Of a DNA stretch of 64,000 bases, positions 1 to 13,500 are shown one piece after another; position 1 is the first letter of the stretch, and every line of letters starts with the position of its first letter. The notes under the pieces are model-generated. The model did not search any database and was not told the DNA's origin. It saw nothing but the letters and a program-made list of their open reading frames with translations. The translations under genes were made by a program, and so were the position numbers. This DNA is from Marthasterias glacialis (Eukaryota > Echinodermata > Asteroidea > Forcipulatida > Asteriidae): assembly GCA_911728455.2 (NCBI GenBank), contig OU452239.1, positions 10,646,328-10,710,327 on the forward strand. Direction: 5' to 3'.

Positions 1-750
1 GTGCACTCAGCAGCGCCGGTGTCCTTGTGGTTAAAAACACGACAATATATCACAGGCATGCAACTTTGAAATTGCAAAAACCGAGGAAATAGCCAAAAAC
101 CAATAAGTTTGTACAGTGTTTTTCAGTTTTCTATGACACCAAAATGAAGAGAGAAAAAAGGAAATCAGCTGATCCACTGAAAAGTTGCATGCCTGATATC
201 AACAAAACAGTGACTTTTTTTCTCCCTTAACACGGCATTAAACCCCAACTCCCAAGTAAACCCCAACTCCCTAGTATGCCCAGTGTCTTTGGTTAGAGTC
301 CATCTCATATCCTCAAAAAAAATTCCACTCTACTTCATACTGATTGAGGAAACCACAGACAATGGCTCCGAAGTCGCTGGGAAAAAGTTCCCACATGACA
401 TCCAAGCATGCCTAGAAGAACATTCATTTCAATCTCTGTTTTAAAGACAATCATTTTGGAAGTTTAAATATGGGCAGATATATTGTTGTTATTATTATTG
501 GTTTATTAAAAATCAAGCATTGCAGCCCAAAGGCTGAACTGCGTTTAAGTTACAATAAAATACATTTTTTAAAAAGTAGACGACAAAATTCTTTACAAGG
601 CAAAAAAAAAAAGTTTAGGGATTCAAAAAATAAATAAGTTTCATTTAAATATCATAAAAATGTAGTACTGCAAGAAGAGACACACAAAACAAACCAAACA
701 ATTACACAGGAGATAAAAAGAGACAGGCCGGTAAAATTATTGATGATTGA
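1..750. other. Intron 33 of gene A, outer part
   Basis: AT-rich, with no exon recognised. At 488-570 there is a stretch (TTGTTATTATTATTGG... GCAGCCCAAAGG...) resembling the AAT-rich 3' end of an interspersed repeat. Confidence 0.4.
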
Positions 751-1335
751 GCAACTCAACTAGGGAGCAACTCAACTAGGGAGCAACTCAACTAGGGAGC
801 AAGTCAACTAGGCAGCAACTCAACTAAGGAGCAACTCAACTAAGGAGCAATTCAACTAGGGAGCAACTCAACTAGGCAGCAAGTCAACTAGGCAGCAAGT
901 CAACTAGGGAGCAACTCAACTAGGGAGCAACTCAACTAAGGAGCAACTCAACTAGGGAGCAACTCAACTAGGGAGCAACTCAACTAGGGAGCAACTCAAC
1001 TAGGGAGCAACTCAACTAAGGAGCAACTCAACTAAGGAGCAACTCAACTAAGGAGCAACTCAACTAGGGAGCAACTCAACTAGGGAGCAATTCAACTAGG
1101 CAGCAAGTCAACTAGGCAGCAAGTCAACTAGGGAGCGACTCAACTAGGGAGCAACTCAACTAGGGAGCAACTCAACTAGGGAGCAACTCAACTAGGGAGC
1201 AACCCAACTAGGCAGCAACTCAACTAGGGAGCAACTCAACTAGGGAGCAACTCAACTAGGGAGCAACTCAACTAAGGAGCAACTCAACTAAGGAGCAACT
1301 CAACTAAGGAGCAACTCAACTAGGGAGCAACTCAA
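751..1335. repeat. 16-bp minisatellite (GGAGCAACTCAACTAG)n
   Basis: About 36 tandem copies of a 16-bp unit with recurring variants (GG/AG at the junction, CAGCAAGTC in some copies). It lies in the last intron of gene A and ends 82 bp from the exon 33 donor. Variant types occur in clusters, as expected from unequal exchange. Confidence 0.95.
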
Positions 1336-1417
1336 AACAGGCACAATTTTAAGCATTCCTGATGAAAACATTTCTCGGAATGACCCATGTTTGTCCAAAA
1401 CTTTTCCCGATACTTAC

Positions 1418-1541
1418 CGAGTAAAAAGACTTGCCACACTGTACGGGCTCAACGTTCCCGGTGTTATTACAGTAGTAACCAGCAGTACAGGATGAACAGT
1501 CCTCTACTGCTTGGCCTTCAATCTCATCCCTGTACGTCCCT
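1418..1541 (-). CDS. Gene A exon 33, last exon inside the window
   Basis: It encodes about residues 2031-2072, one more module running from GTYRDEIEG through CSSCTAGYYC to CGKSFYS. It starts after GATGCAG, completing the CA|A (Gln) codon left open by exon 32, and ends in phase 0 before GTAAGTATC. There is no stop codon, so the gene continues to the left of position 1. I found no further exon in 1-1417. Confidence 0.88.
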
Positions 1542-4500
1542 CTGCATCAAAACGAGAAAGACTTCACTGAATCCCGAACAACAAAGTTGAAGCAATTTCC
1601 CTTTCATCCGTTTTAATTCATAAGGGAGGAATGGGAAATTAAACAGGCGGTAACTTGAGGTTAGCTCCGAGGTTTTTTGAGGTTCTCCAGGGTTATCTGG
1701 AGTTGAACCTCGAATTACCTCGAGTTACCACTTGTTTAATACTGCATTCCTCCTTAATAATAATAGACATTTAGATAGTGCCGGTATCCGCCAATTTTGA
1801 GGCTCATGGTGTATGGACATTATAATGCTGGTCGCTACGCCATTTCTTTCTTTCCAGAAAACCATCTCAGCTCCCTGGGGAGTAAACAGCCAGTGCTACC
1901 AAGTAGGTAGCGCATCACGCTGGCGGTACCCTCAAAGAAAAAAGGATTCCGGCAATTCCACCAAAAGAATTCCGCAGGGGTCGAAATTAGCGGTAGTCCG
2001 GTAGCCCGAGGCTAGTGCTTTTAGCCCAAGGACTAGTGGTTTGGACATGTGGGTAGTCCGACTGGCTAGTGGAAAAATTCTCCTAAAATAGTAGTAAATG
2101 TAGAATGAAACTCAAGTGGACTAACCTTTCCTCTTTGGACCATTTTTACCTCCGTGGACAGTTTGCTTTACTGGCACTTAGCCCAACTTAAAAAACAAAA
2201 ACCACGGAGGAAGAAATGTTTACATGCAACTTACACACGTATTACAACATGATAAAGCCTTCAGATCACCACACCGCGAGGCGCACTTTGGCACAGAAAG
2301 CGCAGTGCAACTGAGTGAGTGGTACAAGTTACCAGTGGCATTTTTAGAACGATTCCGATAATGTTCGCGCACTCTGCACGTCGACGTCTGCGGTCCAAGT
2401 CTGAGGCAAAGCCGGAAATTCGTACCCATGAACAGCAACACACACGGTATTAAAGCCTTCACGGTGCAGCGCAGTCTGATCAGTGAGTGTATTAGTTGCA
2501 TGTATTAGATGCACGTGGCAACTGGCGCGATTCCAATAATGTTCGCGCACTCTGCACTCTGCACAAGGCTGAGGTAAAGCCGGGAATTTGTACCCCCTCA
2601 AAAAAATAGCGATCACGCGGTGGGGCCGGGTGGGGAAAATAAATCATTCATATAGCGGTATTCATTTTTGTTCAATTTCAACGATCTTGAAGTAATAATA
2701 ACAATATTTAAAAAAAAAAATTGTGGCTGAATGTTAATTGAATATAATGTTAAGCTTTTATTTTGCATTGTATTTTATTTTATTTTTCCTTTTTTATTTC
2801 CCAAGTATGTCATGGTTTTAATAAAATGAATATTAAAAAATGTATAGTCACGTGTTTGGCTAGTTGTCAGGTCGTCTTCAGTGATTGCACCAAAGTTTGT
2901 CACCGGCCAGCAGCCGTGGCCCGTGATTCGATTGACAAACATGTGGCGTTATCTAAACAATGTGCAGCAGCCGACAAAAAAGCAAAAAGTTGAAAAAGAG
3001 AACTCAAAACTTCAAAAGGGGAGAGAATATGACAAAGAAAAACGGAAAAGAAAGTTCCAATCGTCATGGAAAACGGGACGTGAGTGGTTAACATGTGACG
3101 AACTATTTTTTTTTTTTCAGGACTACCAAAAAATGGGGAGGACTAGTAAAATTTTGTCATCACTAGTCCTGTGGGCTACCACAAAAAATAAGTTAATTTC
3201 GACCCCTGATTCCGCCAGGGGGACGGGACAACAACAAAAGTATCTCGGTGGCAACTGGTTAAGGGGGGGCACAGCTTAAAGACGCCCGCTCGTCACCATT
3301 ATCCGACAACTATTTCTGTGGCACAAAACGATCATGTACCCATACATAGTTTACGTACATCGCTTGCACAGGTCAAGGGTGATGTTTCGTGGCACGAATT
3401 TGTTTGTCGCGCGTTGACGAGCTGGCGTCTTTAATGGATGGGTGTATTCTCTTAGACAGTTCAAAAAATCCGTTTTTGAGAGAACTTACTGAGGGCAGGC
3501 TGTCGGTAAGGAGGATCCTTCAGGGCAGTAGTGGCCCTCTGTGCAATCCTCGCACTGCTCCCAGCGGATGTTACCTCTGACGTTGGAGTAGGAACCGGCG
3601 TGGCAGGGAAACTGATCTTCCGTCTGAGTACCTGAAGAAGGAAGTCACGCAATGGATTTTTTATCACTGAAGTCACAGATGTCATGCACTTTTTTATCAA
3701 GGAAGTCACGCAATGGATTTTTTTTATCACTGAAGTCACAGATGTCATGCACTTTTTTATCAAGGAAGTCATGCACTGGATTTTTTTTCACGGAAGTCAC
3801 AGATGTCATGCACTTTTTATCAAGGAAGTTATGCACTCAAGGAAGTCATGCACTAGATTTTGATCACGGAAGTCACAGAAGTCATGCACTTTTTATCAAG
3901 GAAGTCATGCCCAAATTTTTTGTAAGAGTGCATTCATTCCCATCCCCTAGTTCTCCATTATTACTATTATATTCTGGTCATGAAACCAAGGTTGCATCAA
4001 AAGCAAACTTAATAACTGTAGCTCGGAAGCCTGAGAAAACCTGTACAGAAGGATGCTTGCTATCTGAACTTAATCACTGTAGCTCGGAAGCCTGAGGAAA
4101 CCTGTAGATAAGGATGCTAGCTATCTGAACCAGATACACCAGGGTTAAATCCTACTCTTTCGACCCTACTCCCATCCCTGCAATCAAGGCAAGAAAAAGT
4201 AAGAAGCAAAAAAGTCATTTACTGTTTTTCCAGTCAAGAACACTCACCTGCCGGGCAGTAGTGCCCAGTAGCACAGAGGTCAGACGGTGTGGTGGATGCC
4301 TCCAGACAGTACCAACCCCTAGGGCACTCGTAGCACTCATTCTGGGCAGCCAAGTTGGTCTGATTGGTCCAGGAGCCCGCTGCACAGGGGTACTGGCTGG
4401 GGTTCTGGGTACCAGCCGGACAGTAGTGACCCTGGGCACATGGTACAGGTGGGTTCTGTTGGCCTCCAGTTCCTGGTGGTAACAAATGAAAATCAGACTT

Positions 4501-7500
4501 TTGTACACGGCAATACCAGAACCCGATTAAAAAGACAGTGTGAGGAAAAGCCCCAGCTCAACATTGGTAAATGCTTCCATTCTTTGCCAAATCAAGATAT
4601 ATGTAATAAAACCAACCTTTGAAAATGTCACCTCATTTCGTTATTTCATTTGCGAGAAAATGGTAAAAATGCACTCGGCATTTTTTGCACACATTCCTGT
4701 AGGCAGAGTTTTCGTCTCACAGAGATCTTACTTCATTTATTATTTACAAACGCAAAACACTTCAGGCAGAAATATTTCAGGGAAAGTTTTTTACCATCAA
4801 TATCTTAATACCATGTAAGGTACATGTAAATCTGTGAACATTTATGTTTTTCTTTCTTACCAATGTTGAGCTGGGCCTTTAACCGCATTAAATTATTTTT
4901 ACCTTTATGCTGCACAACAAAATCAAGAACAAGCAGGTTTTTTTACCCCTTCCCTTCCTCCATCCCCACCCCCCACCCTGCCCCTGAAACTGGATGTTAC
5001 ACGGAAACTTCAGAGTGTATCACATTTTTTTTTTTTTACATCATTACAACTTCTGATATCACATCTCTTTTCCTTACCCAGCAAGCAGGCGAATTGTTCC
5101 AGACAGCTGTCACACTGGAAGGAGGCTGTCAAGTTATGGTAGTCGGTATATGTCCCTGCCGGGCAGGCATTAGCCGTCGCATTTGGACTGTCACTTCCTT
5201 GGGGGCAGAAGTACCTACAAATTGCCAAGAACAAATCCTTAGGTCAGAGCACTGAGTATACCATGCGTACCGTAGGAGTAGGGTAAAAAACCAAAGAATG
5301 CACTGACATGTCAATAAATTTGATTAAACTTGGTCCAACGCTCTCACACATATAAGCAGCAGTATCTTCAGAATCCAGCAGTCTCCTGATGAAGAACAGA
5401 ACATACTGTTCGAAACGTTGAGTTTACCGCCGGCTCTTCTCAGAGCCACCACCTCCACAAAAGAGAGAGATACATGGTGTCACCGCAAATATTTCCTCAT
5501 TAAATTTGATTCTGTTTATTCACATCACAGATTTACTGCAGGCCATGTTAAAAAAAAAAAGAAGCAAAGCTTACCCAGGATAGCAGTGTGTGTCAGGCTC
5601 GATCAACCCCAGCTGGGTACAGGCGAATCCAGCGGTACAAGCCGTGCAATCACTCTCGGCATCCTGCCCAACGCTCGGGTTGAATGTCCCCTGTGGGCAA
5701 GCCAGAGGGGTGTCGGTCCCCTCCTCACAGTAGTAACCCTCCGGGCACGTCTTGCAGGATTCTTGGGCGGAGGCCCCCGTCTCTTCTGTGAATGTTCCAG
5801 CTGGGCATGGGTAGTCGAGGTAGTTCTGGGTCTTAGGGGGGCAGTAGTGGCCCTTGGGGCAGACACGTGGGTCACTGCAACCTATATCAAGAAAATGAAT
5901 ATAGTAAGTTCCATTTCAAACCATTTAACATTTCATAATTGATCTTTTTACAAGCCTCTATAATTTATTTTCAACAAGGTCTTCTTTCTTCAATTTTTAA
6001 AATTATTTTTAAGCGAAGGGAATTCTAGGGCACAATTTCATAGAGCTGCTTAAGCACAAAAAGCAACTAGACACAAAACAGTTATGCTTACCAGAATACG
6101 GTTACCAGCCAAAATACCGTCTCACATGTACCATTTGTGACTGGTTTCCTGCATATTTTTGCTTAGCAGTGATATTATTAAATGCAGCTCTATGAAATGA
6201 GAGACTTTTAAGGCATTAGAGGGCGCCCTAGATAGCGGTCCTTTTCTATTATGAGAAAAATAGAAAAGCACCGTTGGGTCCAATTTGGGCCTATTGGACC
6301 AAGATGTCGTTAGAGACAGTCAAATAGACCTTTATCATGGTACGGCCATCTTGATTTTCTCCCATTCAAACCAATGTAACCAAACCGAGGCTGGAAGGGC
6401 AAATAGTCTGGTTCCTTTTTGTGCAATGAATATTAGCATCTATTACTGTTATCGGATACAGGGAATATGACCAAGATGGTTGCAGCATGATAAAGGTCTA
6501 TCCTGTAGGTTAACTGAATACAAACCTAGAGGGCAGTATCTTCCGGCAGGACAGTTCAAACAATCGTCCTGTTTATCTGCCATCAGCTTGACACCGTATG
6601 TTCCTCCATCGCAGCCGTGTTCCGTCGAGTACGTCGTTCCCTCCAGGCAGAAGTAACCTCTCGGGCACTGGTACTGTACGCCTGGTGTCCCGACCACAGG
6701 GTCACTGGGACAGAAGTAACCTTTGAATGGGAAAGCATGATATTAAAAAAATTTTATTCAGCTTAAAAAGAAAGAGAATACAAAAAGTTTTCACAAAATT
6801 GAAAGAAAGGGGAAAAAAAGATGGCGATGCCAGCCAAAAAATGTTTGACTTTGACCAATTTATGTTTTAACAAAATTGAAATAAAAACTAGAATGCATCA
6901 AGAAAAATTTACCGATGTCTCCCTGATTTGAGTCTATTTCTTGATCTACCGGCCGCAAAACCGATTATCGTACCAGTGCAAAAAAAAAACCTGCATTGAT
7001 CTTGCAATGGTTTCCAGTCACACTGATCATAGCTTTACGGTTGGCATAACATGATACCAGTTTCGTAATATCTTTTTTTCCCATGGTGGTAAAGGCCTCC
7101 ATTCAATTCAGTGCTCAGCACACACAAGTGTACACGCTCTTGAGCATAAAGAAAATTGCCTTGACCACACTAGGCGAAACAATTTATCGGCACTCTTTAC
7201 AAATTGTTTACGAAACTTCGAATAAGTTTCAGGTTGCGTTATGTAATCATCGTACACACACAACTACGCTATTTTCAGGTGAGTTTGTTATGCACGTTGG
7301 ACATAGCACCTTCTGAGAATAATTGGTTTCTCCATAGTTTATAGTGCTATTTATTACAACTGTGCTATTTATTACAACCACACATGCCAAGAACTCCAAA
7401 ACATTTGGGGAACTGCAAATCTTGGATACGAGTAAACAAATCGGCTTTACCTGGCGGGCATGTGGCGCAGCCCTCTGTTGACGATGATGCTCCAGACATA

Positions 7501-10500
7501 TTCCCGTACGTTCCAGCTGGACAGGCCAGAGCTGTCAACCCATCTTCGCAATAGTATCCTACAAAAACCAAGACAAAGAGATCCATCAGAAAAACTCAAC
7601 CCCCCTAAAAAAAACGTTTGCGACAAAGTTAGTTCCTTAGCAAGATGTTACAGAGGAACAGTCACACTCACTATACATTGCATGATATGCTAGCTGGTAA
7701 ACTGTCTCCGCTAAGCAAACTTTGCCTGTGACAATAGACCGATCCATTAAGCCCTGCCCTTGCAGTATTGACCAATCACAGACGTGATTGCACAACCAGA
7801 AAGTCTGACAAAAGTCAGACAAACACGTTGGTGCATATGGCGGGCGTGCACAGTGGGCAGGGCTTAATGGATCGGTCAACGCTTAACCCTTAGAGATCAT
7901 AACGGCTGCAAGAGGTCATACCAAACTGCCCAAAGGGTCCGCAATCGGCAACGAAATTTGTTCGTTGCTAAGTAAACTTTATTTGTGCTAATGCTTAAAG
8001 GACATGTGAAATGGAGTTTCCTTTCGTTACAAATTAAGAAATGTATTTTTGGAGTGTGAATACACCTTTTTTTTGTAAAAATGTTTCTTGTAAATATTCT
8101 AAAATTAGTTTTGAAGATTTTCAAGTACCCCCCCCCATCTACAGGAGCATTAATTTGCATAACCATAAGCAAACTTGTGATGTAAGGTTGGGAGTTTCTG
8201 TTGCCTGTGCATAGCTTGACCTCGCTGCCGTCCTGACGTCTTGTGCATATTTTGAGTTGATTGGAAGTGTTAACACAGCAAAGTTACAATTACTAATATC
8301 AAGGGACCAGACAAGGGCCTTCTTTTTTCCTGACCTTACGTCATGAAGACTGCATTCATTTTTTTTTTCCCGACGGATAAACTCTCCTTATGACCCCAAA
8401 CAACAACTAAACAAGTTTTACTCAATTTCTTTATGGAACAAAAAGCACACAACGGTAAGAAATTTAGCCTTTTCATTCTAACGTATGTCAGCTTCTAAGC
8501 TGGTAGTAGCAAACTTTTTGGGCGTGCGGCAGATACCCAGGAGTGTGACGCAATGACTTACAAGCAGGGCCCAATTTCATAAAGCTGCTCAGGCAGAAAA
8601 TATTGCTCAAAAATTTTCTGCTAAGCAGAAATGAGCAGAATACCAGTCACAAATTGAACATGTGACACGGCAGTTTGGCCGGTAACCTTATTCTGGTAAG
8701 CAGTATTTTTCATGCTTACACAGTTCAAAGAAATTTGTCACAAAAAAAGAGACACACAACGTCGGAGCGTACCTTGGGGGCAGATTCCATCGGTTGGGTT
8801 ACGGCTGGAGCTACCTTCGGGGCAAGCATAGCCTGGATCACAGTCTATGCATTCCTCCATGGATTGGTTGCTGTAGGTTCCTGCTGCACATATGATTGGT
8901 CCGCTGTCCTTCTGCGGGCAGTAGTAACCCGGCGGGCATGGAGTACAGGCTACCTGGCCACCTAGATTCAAAGGAAACAGCCAGTCAGTGCATTGAACAT
9001 ATCTCATTGCAGGAAAACACTGAGGATGGACCTACTTCACGTGACGTCATCATCACAACAACCTTGGTTGCGCCATTTTGGAAGTCGATGTCCAAGGTAG
9101 CCCAATCACTCTTTGTTCCAACACTTTCTGACGAAGAAGTAAACATGATAGGAACACTTCAACTTACCCAAGCTGTAATAACCTGAAGCACAAGGTTCGG
9201 GTGACGTCTTGGTGTCATTGCAAAACTGCCCTGTGGGGCACTCAGTACAACTCTAAAATAATAAAAAGATAAAACCCACTGTGACAAAGTGTCCCACAAC
9301 TGGCTATTCACAATTTCATTACTCGTTCTCTTAAAATCGAGCTCACATTGTGAACAAACTCAAACGACAACTTACTGTTGATCCCGCCAACGCGTAGGAA
9401 CCATCGTAGCATAAGATCTGGAAGCTACTGTAGATGGAGGGACAAGCCGACCCTGCGGGACACACTTCGCACTGGGCCTGAGATCCCACCGAGTAGAACC
9501 CCGACTCACACAGGGTGTTCATGCTTGAGTCTGAGGCATCGGGGCATTCGTAGCCAGGCTGGCAAGCTGTGCATGACTAGACGAGGAAAATGGCCAAAGA
9601 AACCAAAACGTCACTTGCGAGAATTGTAAAACAAATTTATTAAGTTTGAGCGAAAATGGCTAGATGCGGGAGGGGGCCAAATAGACAAAATGTGTCGTGC
9701 AAAAATGATATGACATATTATTAATTTTAGGCAAACAACAAAAAATTGGCTAGAGTGGGATTTGAGCCTGTAACATGTCAGTGCTGTAACAATTGTCATC
9801 AGTCTCCCTATTTTGTCAATACCTTTGTTACCTTCGTTAAGGGGGCTCCATTCATAACACCCATTTCAGGCTGGCACTCCAGAGTCGCACGGAACCAAAT
9901 AGATTAGGAGCGACTATAGTTTTGGGTTTCAGAGAGGCAAACTTAATTAACATAAATTTGCATTGGGTTCGGCTCATGACAAGATCGACGCCTGAAACCC
10001 AAGACGCTCCAGAGTCGTTCCGACCGACTGCAACAGTCGATCTTTCGACTTCTAGCGCGTCAAGTCACTCCTAACTGTTCCCGGCGTCAAACTTTTCAAG
10101 TACTTAATTCAATAATTTGGTTCAGGGCCACTCTGGAGCGCCAGTCTGAAATAGGGCATTCAGGTTGGCTCAGTGGTTTCTTTCCCTTCCTTTCACCTCT
10201 GTGGATCCCGGTTTGAATCCCGGATTGGAGCCTTGCACGTGGATTAGGTTTTCAGTCCCTACCCGATTGCGTTGGTTTTCTCTATTTGGGGTTTTCCTCC
10301 CACATCTAAAACTGACATTTCTTCTACATCTTCTCTACACAGGTATCTTCAGGCCTACGGGTCACAGTGCTAGTCACTTATTAGGGGTTCCTTGGTTTCA
10401 TTACCAGAAAGATATAAAAATAATAATAATAATGAAAGGTGTAAGTCATTCAACTTTATATCACGTTACACTACAGACGAAATCATACCCAGGTTTGCAA

Positions 10501-13500
10501 TACAACCTGCTAAGTGTATTAGAAATAGGTCAAAACATGAATTTTTCAGTCATGTTCCCTACCTGCTGCATCCCATCAGAGTAATAGCCGCCGCTGCAAG
10601 GAACCTGACTATCGCTGTCGATCCTGGGGCAGGAGCTGCCAGCTGGACAGTCCACGCATTCCGTGGCGTTGCCCGTAGAGTACGTCCCCTAAAAAACGAC
10701 AACAGAAATGATCTCATTAATACAGGGATGCGATTGTTAGTAATCGAAAAAGGTCGGAAATTTAATTTGGAGTCCACAAATATTTTGAATACAGGACCGT
10801 GCATGATACTCAGTGGGTTCAAAACTCTGTTTCTTCATCACTTAGACACTTCAGCGCAGCTTTTGATTTGATTTGATTTGATTTGAACCGGTTTATTGGA
10901 TTTCGGCTCAACGGAGGCAAGTCAAGAGCGGGCCGGCAATCGAGCCATGGTTCCGTGTTTAGTACCACTCCTATGCCGTAGGTAACAGCTGATGTTTTTC
11001 AATTCACGCCGAGTGAATTAGACGTTTTCTCAGTCGAGAAACAAAACAGGCGATCCAATAGGGAGAATCTTCGTTCTCTTGGCATTGCCAAGTCAGGGTT
11101 TCTTTGTGCCAGCGGTACCCTCAAAGAAAAAACATTCCGACAATTCTGCCAAAAGAATCCCGCCACTGGGATGGGACAAAAAAATTTATTAGAATACCAG
11201 CAGGAACTGGATAAATTTGCACTTCAGACTTACTGGTATGCAAGGTGAGTTGCCACTGCCATCCACGTTTGGGCATTTCCAGCCAGCAGGGCAGCTTGTA
11301 CACAGAGCGAAAGCCGTGAAGGAGTAGAACCCTGTGGGACAGGCACCGTTGGAGGCGTCTGTAGTGGTGTCTGGGCAGTACTCTCCCGGGACGCAGGCCG
11401 TGCACGATGACTGACCCCCAAGAGAGTAGGTTCCTGAAATCAAGAATATTTCGCTACCACTTCAATCAATGTAATCAAAATGAGGGTGGGAGGAAAAGAA
11501 TAATAGTCTGGTACCATTTTGGTATAATTATTTGGCATTGAAATCAGGGTTCAGGGTTACTGTTGCAGGCAGGGAACAAGACAGATATGGTGGCTGCATA
11601 ATATGGCAAATATAACGGCAAACCTAATCATAAATTATGCAACTTGACAAAATTGAAGTAAACACTGTAGACTGCCCTTTGCTAAGTGTGTTTTTTCAGA
11701 AACATCCATACGTGGGTTGTCAGAGTGAGAAAAATTGAACTGTGTGAATTTTACATTTTTCACCGTCAAGAAAACCGAGCTCATGATGCAATAAAGAGCT
11801 TAAAAAAAAAGCTTTGTCAAGTCCAGAGTTTCTTTGTGCCAGCAGCACTCTCACCCCCCAAAAAAGGATTCCAGCAATTTGGACACAATAATCCCGTCAG
11901 GGTGGACGGGAAAAAATTGGAAGATCCCCGGCGGCAACTGGGAAAAAGAAGCAGCAGTAAAATATTTTGTCTGCACTTACCAGCGAGACACTGGAAGTTG
12001 GCGGTGGGGTCCGTGGTAGATGGACAGGCGTATCCAGCTGGGCAGGCTGTGCAGTTCGTCTGCGAACCGGTGGAATAGTACCCAGGCAGGCACACCACGG
12101 GGAGTTGGTTTGTCGTGGGGCATTGGTAGCCGCTGGGGCAGACTGTGCATGCGGTGGCCTTGGCAGTGCTGTAGGTACCCGAGGAGCAGGACTGGGGGGC
12201 CAGGCTGTCGGGATACCAGGGAGGGGGGAGTAAGGATATTAGAATGATAGGCTAAAACCAGGAATGCCCTGTATTTTGTTGTGTGCCCGGTAAAAGGACA
12301 GAAGGACGAGTTCCCGGTAAAAGGGCGTAAGCAAATGATGTGAAATTTTGTGTTTCAAGAAAACTGAGCGGGAAAGTTTGACCCATTTTTTTGTCATTCA
12401 AAAGTTATTATAGGAAGGTTAAATTCTGCATGGGAATTGGAAAACTAGTATTTGGGTGAATTCTTCAGTAGAATTGCAAAAATGTAACAATAATGCCATA
12501 TTTTTCATGTCAGGGGCCACTTTATCGCTTACGTCCTTTTAATATTTTTATACAGGGCGTGTCGTGGACGAACAGATAAGATCACCTGACTGGTTAGCAG
12601 AGTGTGGGTTCAAGTCCCGGTCGCGACACTTGCATCCTTAACAAAGACACTTTTAAAATTTTACAACTTTTTGAAAGGAGAATACGTACGCTGGATCAGA
12701 GCAAGATTTCCCAGCTTCACAATCGCTACACACGGTCTGGTTTCCGAGCCCATCCGTATGCTGACCCACGTCACAAGGTATGGGAACCTCGGTCTTGACG
12801 GGGCAGGCCGATCCGGCAGGGCAATCGTGACAGTCCGCATCTCCGTAGACGCTGTAGGTTCCCGCTGCACACTCCGACGACGTTGAGCTCGAGCAGGAGG
12901 AACCGGCTGGACACTGGAAACAGATTGCACTTCCCTGCGGGGGCAATAAAACGTGAAATCGTTAAAGGATTGTTGGAGCAGGGTTAAGGTTAGGGTTGTT
13001 GAAGTTTGTTACTTAAGTTCTGGTGGCACAGACAGCAGGGGGTGGAAATTGTCGATTGCTATTGGAACATTTCAAGGGCACCGAGGCAATGACCAGGGGC
13101 AATGGAGGCCTCCCTCGCCTGCATGAAGTATCCGCCCTGAATGTTGATTACAAAGGAAGCAGGCATGATATTTGGCTCTTCAAAAAAGGTAGGACAATTT
13201 TATTGAGTAGAAGAGTTGATCTACATGTAATTGTGGTATCGGCATTTGTAGAGTTTTCAGGGTTTTTTTTAAACAATTTTGCAGATTTTTCTGTGGGCAT
13301 ACAAATCAGGAATCAGACTTAAGTAGGAAGAATGTCATGCCTGAGAAGACATGAAACAATCCTGAAATCAGGAAAAATCTTGACAAATAACACCCGTTTC
13401 AGACTGGCGCTCCAGAGTCGCGTCCCACACCAAATAGATTAGGAGCGACTCTAGATTTCGGTTTCAGACTGGCGAACTTAATTAACATAAATATGCATTA

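Noticed and set aside
751..1335. CRISPR-like appearance of regularly spaced short repeats
   Set aside because: There are no unique spacers; it is a head-to-tail 16-bp minisatellite in a eukaryotic intron.
2881..3279. Plus-strand 132-residue open frame as an independent gene
   Set aside because: It lies inside the hAT-like element and shows only a transposase N-terminal piece; treated as part of the mobile element.
5383..5425. Hammerhead-ribozyme-like core (CTGATGA ... GAAAC) with a weaker relative at 31425-31460
   Set aside because: Stem II can form with a bulge, but no convincing stem I and only a 2-bp stem III can be drawn; the relative lacks the GAAA core. Probably part of an interspersed repeat.
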